A model generated the notes under the pieces. The model was given only the letters and a program-made list of their open reading frames with translations, was not told the origin of the DNA and did no database searches. A DNA stretch of 64,000 nucleotides. Origin: Vreelandella halophila (GTDB lineage: Bacteria; Pseudomonadota; Gammaproteobacteria; Pseudomonadales; Oleiphilaceae). Where the stretch lies: positions 2,238,361 through 2,302,360 of the forward strand of contig NZ_JACHUZ010000013.1 of the NCBI RefSeq assembly GCF_019903425.1, read 5' to 3'. Below are positions 57,384-64,000 of the stretch, in pieces (the first letter of the stretch is position 1; every line of letters begins with the position of its first letter). A program made the translations under genes and the position numbers.

Positions 57384-58133
57384 ATGATCGACGCCTTACT
57401 GCCGGCAGCCCTGGATCCGCTGACCGCGGGCCTGCTGCTGGCTGCCTCCCTGGTCACCTCCATGATCACGGCGGCCCTGGGTGCTGGCGGTGGTGTGCTG
57501 CTGCTGGCCCTGATGGCGCTGTGGCTGCCACCGGTGGCGATCATACCGGTACACGGACTGGTTCAGCTGGGCTCCAATACCGGGCGTTTCGCCATGACCT
57601 GGCGCCGGGCGGACTGGGGGGCTCTGGCGGCTTTCGCTCCCGGGGTCATCCTCGGTATGGGGGCCGGTGCGCTGGTGCTGGTGCGCCTGCCGGAACAGGT
57701 CTGGCAGATCACCATCGCCGGGTTCATCCTCTTCCTGTGCTGGGGGCCGTCACTGCCCGCTGCTGCCCTGGGGCGCATGGGTATACTGCTGGCGTCGGCA
57801 GTGACCAGCTTCATTACGCTGTTCGTGGGTGCGACAGGACCGCTGGTGGCCGCGTTCATCAAGCAGCTCCATGAGGATCGCTTCCGCACCATCGCAACCT
57901 TCTCCGGCGCCATGACAATGCAGCACCTGCCCAAGGCGCTGGTGTTCGGGGCGGCCGGATTCCACTTTCCCGAGTGGCTGCCCTGGGTGGGTGCCATGAT
58001 CGCCTGCGGCCTGGTGGGTACCCGGCTGGGCCTGCACCTGGTCCACCGCATGGGCGATCATGCCTTCCAGCGACTGTTCAGTATCATACTGACGCTACTG
58101 GCACTGCGCCTGCTGTGGCAGGCGCTGGCCTGA
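57384..58133 (+). CDS. TauE/SafE family permease
   Basis: 249-aa membrane protein with about eight helices of the TauE/SafE (DUF81) family, which exports sulfite, sulfoacetate or other organic anions. It has the family's two-halved layout, for instance GAGGGVLLLALMALWLPPVAI and PVHGLVQLGSNTGRF in the first half, and the second-half equivalent IVGATGPLVAAF-like segment FVGATGPLVAAFIKQ. It follows the class V aminotransferase by 9 bp and is probably in its operon. Its stop codon directly abuts that of the convergent alanine symporter gene. Confidence 0.88.
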   Translation: MIDALLPAALDPLTAGLLLAASLVTSMITAALGAGGGVLLLALMALWLPPVAIIPVHGLVQLGSNTGRFAMTWRRADWGALAAFAPGVILGMGAGALVLVRLPEQVWQITIAGFILFLCWGPSLPAAALGRMGILLASAVTSFITLFVGATGPLVAAFIKQLHEDRFRTIATFSGAMTMQHLPKALVFGAAGFHFPEWLPWVGAMIACGLVGTRLGLHLVHRMGDHAFQRLFSIILTLLALRLLWQALA

Positions 58134-59549
58134 TCACTCCCAGATCTGCTTTTCCACCCGGCTTTCAAGTTCCGGGTAGTCACTGAGCCGGAAGCGCGGG
58201 ACCTGACCCTGTTTGCGCTGGGCCAGATAATCCCGGGTCAGCTTCACCACGGTGCCGGATAGGAAGACGATGGCAATGAGGTTGACGGTGGCCATCATAC
58301 CCATGGACGCGTCCGCGGTATTGAAGACGGTAATGACCGCCTGGTAGCCGCCCCAGATCACCATGGCGAGGGCACCGACACGCAGCGCGTAGATCCATGC
58401 CCGGGTGCGGGCGCCCAGGTAGACCAGGGCGTTTTCGGCGTAGGAGTAGTTGGCCACGATGGAGGTGAACGCGAAGAACATGATGGCAACAGCGATGAAC
58501 TCGCCGCCAAGATCGCCCAGGTGGGCCTCCATGGCAAGCTGGGTAAGCTCTGCGCCGGTGACATCCGTGCCGCCTTCCATGACGCCGGAAAGCAGGATCA
58601 TCACGGCGGTGGCGGTGCAGATCACGATGGTGTCAACGAACACGGCGAACGCCTGGATCAGTCCCTGGGATGAGGGGTGATGGGGCACGGGCGTGGCGGT
58701 GGCGGCGATATTGGGCGCCGAGCCCATGCCAGCCTCATTGGAGAACAGACCGCGCTTGATGCCGTTGAGCATGGCGGCGGTGATGGAGCCAGCGGCGCCA
58801 CCGGCGGCTTCCCCGAAGCCGAAGGCGTTCTGGACGATGGTGGCGAGGATGCCGGGAACCTCGGTGATATTGAGCACCATGATCCCGATGGCGACCAGCA
58901 CATAGAGCCCCGCCATGACGGGAACGATCAACTCCGCGAAGCGGGCAATGGACCGCAACCCGCCAAAGATCACCAGACCGGCGACAACGGCGACGATGAT
59001 GCCGACAATCCCCTGGTTTACTCCGAAGGCGCCCTCAACAGCGGTTGCAATGGCGTTGGATTGCACCGCGTTGAAGACCAGCCCGAAGGACAGGATCAGG
59101 CAGAGCGCGAAGATCACACCGGCCCAAGGGGCATTCAGGCCCCGGGCCATATAGAACGCCGGGCCACCGCGATACTGGCCCTGATCGTCGCGCACCTTGT
59201 AGAGCTGGGCAAGGGTGCTCTCGGCATACCCTGTGGCCATGCCGACCAGTGCCACCATCCACATCCAGAAGATGGCGCCGGCACCGCCCAGATAGAGTGC
59301 GACAGCGACACCGGCCAGGTTACCAGTACCCACGCGCGAGGCAAGACTGGTACAGACGGCCTGGAAGGGCGAGATGCCCGACTTGTCGCTCTGGCGGGAG
59401 CCGCGGATGGCGCGGACCATCTCGCCGAAATTGACGAACTGCAGGAAGCCGAGGCGGACGGTGAAGAATACGCCCACGCCCAGCAGTCCGTAGACAAGAA
59501 TGTAGTTCCAGAAGATGGTATTCAGAAAGCCGACGGCGGATTCCAGCAA
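58134..59549 (-). CDS. AGCS family sodium:amino-acid symporter (AlsT/DagA type)
   Basis: 471-aa sodium-coupled alanine/glycine carrier with about eleven helices. Family segments include FNTIFWNYILVYGLLGVGVFF-type start, GISPFQAVCTSLASRVGTGNLAGV (the conserved AGCS loop), GGPAFYM and GLFSNEAGMGSAPNIAA. Uptake of small neutral amino acids with sodium fits a saline habitat. The start is TTG 59549, 7 nt after AGAGG. The divergent gene is the FMN hydroxy-acid oxidase. Confidence 0.93.
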   Translation of the reverse strand: MLESAVGFLNTIFWNYILVYGLLGVGVFFTVRLGFLQFVNFGEMVRAIRGSRQSDKSGISPFQAVCTSLASRVGTGNLAGVAVALYLGGAGAIFWMWMVALVGMATGYAESTLAQLYKVRDDQGQYRGGPAFYMARGLNAPWAGVIFALCLILSFGLVFNAVQSNAIATAVEGAFGVNQGIVGIIVAVVAGLVIFGGLRSIARFAELIVPVMAGLYVLVAIGIMVLNITEVPGILATIVQNAFGFGEAAGGAAGSITAAMLNGIKRGLFSNEAGMGSAPNIAATATPVPHHPSSQGLIQAFAVFVDTIVICTATAVMILLSGVMEGGTDVTGAELTQLAMEAHLGDLGGEFIAVAIMFFAFTSIVANYSYAENALVYLGARTRAWIYALRVGALAMVIWGGYQAVITVFNTADASMGMMATVNLIAIVFLSGTVVKLTRDYLAQRKQGQVPRFRLSDYPELESRVEKQIWE

Positions 59550-59629
59550 AACAGGGCCTCTTGCAGGTGGCTGGTCAGGTGGTATTTTGAAGGTTTACTG
59601 CGAAACCATACCAGCTGAGCAGCCTTCTT

Positions 59630-60916
59630 ATGAATGACAAGAACAAGGAAACGGTCAGTCCGACCCTGGACCGCCAGCGTGAAATCTACCTCAACGGACT
59701 CAGCGGTGATCGCCCAACGGTCCCCGTGGATTACGATGAACTCGAGGTGCGCGCCGAGCGCGCGCTCGCACCGGAGGCATTCGCCTACATCGCGGGTGGG
59801 GCCGGGCATGAGCACACCATGGACAGCAACCGGGAGGCATTCCGCCAGCGGCGCATCCTGCCGCGCATGCTCAATGATGTCTCCGAGCGGGATACCAGCG
59901 TGACCCTGTTCGGCCGCCGTCTGCCCAGTCCCTTCCTCCTGAGCCCCATCGGTGTGATGGAAATGGTTGATGCGAAGGGTGATGAGCTGGTGGGCCGGGC
60001 CGCCGCCTCGGAAGGTGTGCCCATGATCTTCTCCAACCAGGCTTCCCAGCCCATGGAGCGCGTTGCCAACGCCATGGGCGATGGGCCGCGCTGGTTCCAG
60101 CTCTACTGGAGCAAGTCCGATGATCTGGTGAAAAGCCTTGTGACCCGGGCCGAGGAAGCGGGCTGTGAAGCCATCGTGGTGACACTGGATACCACCATGC
60201 TGGGCTGGCGCACCCGGGATCTGGATCTGGCCTACCTGCCGTTCCTGCGCGGCAGGGGGATTGCTCAGTACACCAGTGACCCGGTGTTCCTGAAGCGCCT
60301 CGAGCAGGCGGTTCAGGAAGGCGGCGACGACGCACCCAAACCCAGGGTGACCATGGAAACGCTGAAAGTTCTCAGGGAAGTGGCCCAGTCCTGGCCCGGC
60401 AGTACCCTGGAGGGACTCCGATCGGGCAAAGCGAGGGCAGCGGTCCAGGAGTTCATCACTACCTATTCACGACCGTCCCTGACCTGGGATGATCTCGCGA
60501 TGCTGCGCGAACACACCCGTCTGCCCATCCTGCTCAAGGGCATCCTGCATCCGGAGGACGCCCGTATGGCGGTGGATTACGGCATGGATGGCGTCATCGT
60601 CTCCAATCACGGCGGGCGTCAGGTGGACGGGGCTGTCTCAAGCTTCGAGATGCTGCCGCGCGTGGTGGAGGCGGTGCAGGGCCGCGTGCCCGTCATCCTG
60701 GACAGCGGCATCCGTGGCGGGGCGGACGTATTCAAGGCACTGGCGCTGGGCGCTACGGCCGTGGGGCTGGGCCGCCCCTGGGTCTATGGGCTGGCACTCA
60801 ACGGCGAAGAGGGTGTGCGTGAGGTACTGCGCAACCTGAAAACGGATTTTGAGCTGACCATGGGGCTTGCGGGCTGTTCCTCCACCGCCGACATATCGCC
60901 GGAGCGGTTGGTCTGA
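59630..60916 (+). CDS. FMN-dependent alpha-hydroxy-acid oxidase (lactate 2-monooxygenase-like)
   Basis: 428-aa flavoenzyme of the L-lactate oxidase/dehydrogenase family. The TIM barrel shows FAYIAGGAGHEHTM, QLYWSKSDDL, VVTLDTTMLGWRTRDLD and the catalytic His with substrate-binding Arg in SNHGGRQVDGA, then ILDSGIRGGADVFKALALGA for phosphate binding. The insertion between the barrel parts and length favour the lactate 2-monooxygenase-type subgroup, but oxidase and dehydrogenase activities cannot be separated by sequence. No membrane helix. It is divergent from the AGCS symporter gene. Confidence 0.88.
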   Translation: MNDKNKETVSPTLDRQREIYLNGLSGDRPTVPVDYDELEVRAERALAPEAFAYIAGGAGHEHTMDSNREAFRQRRILPRMLNDVSERDTSVTLFGRRLPSPFLLSPIGVMEMVDAKGDELVGRAAASEGVPMIFSNQASQPMERVANAMGDGPRWFQLYWSKSDDLVKSLVTRAEEAGCEAIVVTLDTTMLGWRTRDLDLAYLPFLRGRGIAQYTSDPVFLKRLEQAVQEGGDDAPKPRVTMETLKVLREVAQSWPGSTLEGLRSGKARAAVQEFITTYSRPSLTWDDLAMLREHTRLPILLKGILHPEDARMAVDYGMDGVIVSNHGGRQVDGAVSSFEMLPRVVEAVQGRVPVILDSGIRGGADVFKALALGATAVGLGRPWVYGLALNGEEGVREVLRNLKTDFELTMGLAGCSSTADISPERLV

Positions 60917-60987
60917 CCCGCCTGGTCTCCCGTACAGTCTTGATGGCCCACGGTACTGTGGGCTGTGTGGAGCCAACGGGAGGGTCT

Positions 60988-62076
60988 ATGAAGCCGGACA
61001 GAGTATTGCGGTGGCTGCCGGGGGCGACGGCACTGGTATTGCTGGCCCTGTTCAGCACCGTGACCTCGGGCGAGGCGCCCCGGGTTGCGGTGGCCGAGCT
61101 GGCGTCCGCACCTGTTATGGAAACCACCCGTGTTAATGGCTCAGTCGTGGCCCGGCGACATTCGTCACTGTCCACAACGGTCAGCGGGCGGGTTGAGTCC
61201 GTGGCTGTCGAGGCGGGGGCCCGGGTAACAGAAGGGCAGCCGCTGGTGCGGCTCGATGACGAGCTGGAGAAACTCACGCTCACCAGTGCCGAGGCCCGCG
61301 TCAGTGAAGCCCGGACCAGCCTTGAGGACGCCCGGCGCCGGCTGCGTGAAGCCGAATCCGTGGGTGCCGGCAGCAACATTGCCGCCACCGAGGTCAGCTC
61401 CCGGAAAAGCGCCGTTACACAGACGGAAGCCCGGCTGGCCCGACTCGAGGCGGAACGTGACCGCCAGAGGGTTGAGGTCGAGCGCCACCGTGTCGAGGCG
61501 CCCTTTGCCGGACTGGTGAGCGAGCGCAACAGTGATCCCGGGGAATGGGTGGATCCAGGGGACACCCTGCTGACGCTGGTGGACACGGACCACCTCTACC
61601 TGGACTTCCAGGTACCCCAGGCTTTTTTCGGGCGCGAGGGCGAGTCCCGGCTCACGCTGATCGGCCCGCGGGCTGTTGCGGGGCGGGATCTGCCCATCAG
61701 CGCCGTTATCGGTGTGGTGGAGCCGGGCCTTCGGACCTACCGCCTGCGCTCAGCGCCGGAGGATGTTTCCGGCCTGTCGCCCGGGATGAGCGTTACGGCG
61801 CGACTGGCACTGGATACGGGCCGGGAAGGGGTGGCGGTGCCCCGGGACGCGATCAACCGGTACCCGGATGGACGGGTGACGGTCTGGGTTCTGGGAGACC
61901 GTGATGACAGCGGTTACAGCGTGGATGAACACCCCATCACCGTTGCCGGTGACCCGGAAGGCCCGACCGTTGTGGTGGTTGATGGTGTCTCCCCCGGCGA
62001 CCGGGTTGTGACGCGGGGCAATGAATCCCTGAGCGGCGATATGAGGGTCCGCCTCCGCGGCGAGGGGGCCGACTGA
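60988..62076 (+). CDS. RND efflux periplasmic adaptor (MFP)
   Basis: 362-aa membrane fusion protein of a tripartite efflux pump. An N-terminal hydrophobic signal/anchor (about 10-28) precedes a lipoyl half-motif (STTVSGRVESVAVEAGARVTEG), a helical hairpin rich in Glu and Arg (about 90-155), the second lipoyl half (VEAPFAGLVSERNSDPGEWV) and beta-barrel/MP domains. I chose ATG 60988, with GGGAGGG upstream; the longer frame to 60940 adds residues without family sequence. The stop overlaps the next start (TGATG), so it is coupled with the pump gene. No outer-membrane channel gene is in the window. Confidence 0.92.
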   Translation: MKPDRVLRWLPGATALVLLALFSTVTSGEAPRVAVAELASAPVMETTRVNGSVVARRHSSLSTTVSGRVESVAVEAGARVTEGQPLVRLDDELEKLTLTSAEARVSEARTSLEDARRRLREAESVGAGSNIAATEVSSRKSAVTQTEARLARLEAERDRQRVEVERHRVEAPFAGLVSERNSDPGEWVDPGDTLLTLVDTDHLYLDFQVPQAFFGREGESRLTLIGPRAVAGRDLPISAVIGVVEPGLRTYRLRSAPEDVSGLSPGMSVTARLALDTGREGVAVPRDAINRYPDGRVTVWVLGDRDDSGYSVDEHPITVAGDPEGPTVVVVDGVSPGDRVVTRGNESLSGDMRVRLRGEGAD

Positions 62077-64000
62077 TGTTCGAGGGTGTTATACGCCAGG
62101 GGACCCTGGTAACCGTCACGGCGCTGATTGTCGCCATCCTTGGTGCCGCCGCCGCACTGCGTATTCCGGTCCAGATGATCCCGGACCTGGAGGTGCGCAC
62201 GGTCACCGTTGAGACCAGCTGGCCCGGGGCCACGCCCCAGGATATCGAGAAGGACATCCTGATCGAACAGGAGCGTTTCCTTCGCAACGTCCCCAACCTG
62301 AGCCGCATGACTTCCAGCGCGTCCAGCGGTTCCGCCGAGATCGAGCTTGAGTTTCCCTTCGGCACCGACATCACTGAAACCCTGATCGACGTCAACAATG
62401 CCCTGAGCCAGGTGCCTGACTACCCCCGCAATGTGGACGAGCCACGCATCGTGGCCGCCTCATTCTCCTCCAATGCTTTCATGTATTTCCGGGTCGCCAC
62501 GCTGCCGGACAATCCGCGGAACCTGGATATCGTAATGATGCGGGATTTCGTGGAAGACCATGTGCGGCCGCGTATGGAGAGCGTTGAAGGGGTCTCCGAG
62601 GTGACCGTCGGTGGCGGCGCGGACCGGCAGATGCAGGTGCGCGTGGATGCTGATGCCCTGAGCCGCTATGGGTTGGGGCTTACGGACGTACGCGATGCCA
62701 TACGCGAACGCAACCAGGATGTTTCCGGTGGCGAAGTGGACGCCGGCAAGCGCCGGTACCTGCTCCGGACCGTGGGGCGCTTCGACTCCCGTGAAGGGCT
62801 AGCGGACCTGATACTGGCGCGAGAGGGGGATTCCGTCATCCGGCTTTCGGATGTGGCCAGTATCCGCCAGGACCATTCACGCATACGCCAGGAATCCCTG
62901 GTGGATGGCAAGCAGGTCATCGGCCTCCAGGTCCGGCGTGAGAGCGGCTCCAATGTCATCAACATCAAGAACCGCATGCTGGATGAGGTCGAGGCGATCA
63001 ATGATGAGGTGCTGGAACCGGAAGGCCTGCGCCTGGCGCTCAACTCCCATGATGCCCGCTACGTCGAGGCCTCGATCGCCAACGTCTGGACCAACCTGGG
63101 CATCGGCGCCGTCTTCGCAACCCTGATCATGTTTGCCTTCCTGCGCTCGCCCAAGGCCACCTTCGTGGGCGTGGTGGGCATTCCCCTGTGCGCCATCGCC
63201 GCCTTCCTCGGGCTCCTGATGACCGGCCGCACCCTGAACGTCATCTCCCTGGCCGGTGTGGCCTTCGCCATTGGCATGACCATCGACAACAGCATCGTGG
63301 TGCTGGAGAACATCGAACGCTACCGGCGGCTGGGGCTGGACCGCTTCGAGTCCGCGCTGCGGGGTGTGCGCGAGGTATGGCCGGCCGTTCTGGCCTCGAC
63401 ACTGACCACGGTCCTGGTCTTCCTGCCCATCCTGTTCGTGGAGGAGGAGGCCGGTCAGCTCTATTCGGATGTGGCCATCGCCATCAGCAGTGCCATTGTG
63501 GCCTCGATGCTGGTGGCCATCACGCTCATTCCGATGCTCAGTGCGCGGCTGTCGTTCCGGGGGGATGTTGAGTCCGAGGAGACGGAGGCGCCGACACCGC
63601 GATGGATGCGCCTTGTCCTGGGTATGGTGCGGTGGATCACAGCGTCGGTGCCGCGAGCGGTGGGCGTGATTGCGGGGACCGTGGCAGCCGGCGCCTTCAT
63701 CATACTGGTGCTGACGCCCCCCGCTGAATACCTGCCGGAAGGCGAGGAGGCCAAGACCTTTGCGTCCATGTCCGCACCGCCGGGGTACAATCTCAATACC
63801 ATGAGCGGGATCGCGGAAGAGGTGGAGGCGCACTTCCTGCCCCATGTGGGAGCGGACCGTGAGGCCTATGCCGCCGGTGATACGCGTGTGCCGCCCATGG
63901 AATACCTCAACATGAACGTCTCGCCCGGTGGCATCCGGATCATTGCGGAAACCATCAACCCGGATGACATCGATGCGCTCATGGACGAGATCACGCGTTT
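62076..64000 (+). CDS. RND efflux transporter, HAE1 type (runs off the window)
   Basis: Reading frame open to the end, 641 codons seen of an expected 1000 or so. The N-terminal half of an RND pump is complete: TM1 (about 10-30), the porter domain (about 35-330) with SWPGATPQDIE, TM2-TM6 (about 340-480) and the start of the second half. The usual proton-relay pair in TM4 (DD) reads Asp404-Asn405 in GMTIDNSIVVLENIE, a variation found in some HAE1 subgroups. It presumably exports drugs or lipophilic compounds with the adaptor encoded just upstream. Coding from ATG 62076, overlapping the adaptor stop. Confidence 0.92.
   Translation, partial: MFEGVIRQGTLVTVTALIVAILGAAAALRIPVQMIPDLEVRTVTVETSWPGATPQDIEKDILIEQERFLRNVPNLSRMTSSASSGSAEIELEFPFGTDITETLIDVNNALSQVPDYPRNVDEPRIVAASFSSNAFMYFRVATLPDNPRNLDIVMMRDFVEDHVRPRMESVEGVSEVTVGGGADRQMQVRVDADALSRYGLGLTDVRDAIRERNQDVSGGEVDAGKRRYLLRTVGRFDSREGLADLILAREGDSVIRLSDVASIRQDHSRIRQESLVDGKQVIGLQVRRESGSNVINIKNRMLDEVEAINDEVLEPEGLRLALNSHDARYVEASIANVWTNLGIGAVFATLIMFAFLRSPKATFVGVVGIPLCAIAAFLGLLMTGRTLNVISLAGVAFAIGMTIDNSIVVLENIERYRRLGLDRFESALRGVREVWPAVLASTLTTVLVFLPILFVEEEAGQLYSDVAIAISSAIVASMLVAITLIPMLSARLSFRGDVESEETEAPTPRWMRLVLGMVRWITASVPRAVGVIAGTVAAGAFIILVLTPPAEYLPEGEEAKTFASMSAPPGYNLNTMSGIAEEVEAHFLPHVGADREAYAAGDTRVPPMEYLNMNVSPGGIRIIAETINPDDIDALMDEITR

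Overview
The window is high-GC DNA, densely coded on both strands, from a free-living gammaproteobacterium. Markers for that assignment are SohB, DUF2970, NfuA, TusDCB next to YccA, NhaR, CLCA_X and a quadruple-ABC UvrA. Many products are acidic, and one gene carries an ectoine-synthase-like domain, so a halotolerant or marine organism is likely; species and family cannot be fixed from the sequence. I see no prophage, insertion sequence, CRISPR array, rRNA operon or replication origin. Three tRNA genes are present: Ser-UGA, Pro-CGG and Ser-CGA.

Layout. 0-9.5 kb is housekeeping: sohB, a small membrane protein, a DUF2970 gene, metH with a clear terminator, nfuA, a DUF445 membrane protein, then yccA-tusDCB and tRNA-Ser. 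9.7-14 kb holds two secreted acidic proteins (DUF6160-like and DUF6801/ASH) and an AraC regulator. 14.2-21 kb has selO, tRNA-Pro, an animal-type haem peroxidase, a carboxymuconolactone-decarboxylase-like protein, a PAS/GGDEF/EAL signalling protein and a CLCA_X protein. 21.2-31.5 kb is a DNA-maintenance block: an SbcD/YhaO-type phosphoesterase, a YhaN-type ATPase and a giant UvrA paralogue with four ABC cassettes.

31.7-43.5 kb is the most unusual region. It has three paralogous CocE/NonD (S15-type) hydrolases, a D-Ala-D-Ala-ligase-like ATP-grasp enzyme, an M20 amidohydrolase, a stand-alone ATP-grasp ligase and a paralogous ligase fused behind an ectoine-synthase-like cupin. No ectA, ectB or ectD is present. 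I read this as a candidate undescribed pathway that builds and recycles an amide-linked small molecule, possibly an osmolyte. That reading is an inference.

43.6-51.6 kb contains a lipoprotein MBL-fold hydrolase, a DCC-family protein and a second orphan cluster: a RibD-type reductase, a BchC-like dehydrogenase, a PTPS homologue with a degenerate active site, a GT4-methyltransferase fusion, a flippase-like membrane protein, a CDP-alcohol phosphatidyltransferase and YceI. It looks like a pteridine- or lipid-linked glycoconjugate pathway, product unknown. 51.6-64 kb holds a DUF7352-like gene, nhaR-like regulator, an HDAC-family deacetylase, a truncated haemoglobin, an MFS transporter, tRNA-Ser beside an array of stem-loops, a class V aminotransferase with a TauE permease, an AGCS symporter, an FMN hydroxy-acid oxidase, and an RND efflux pair whose pump gene runs off the end of the window.
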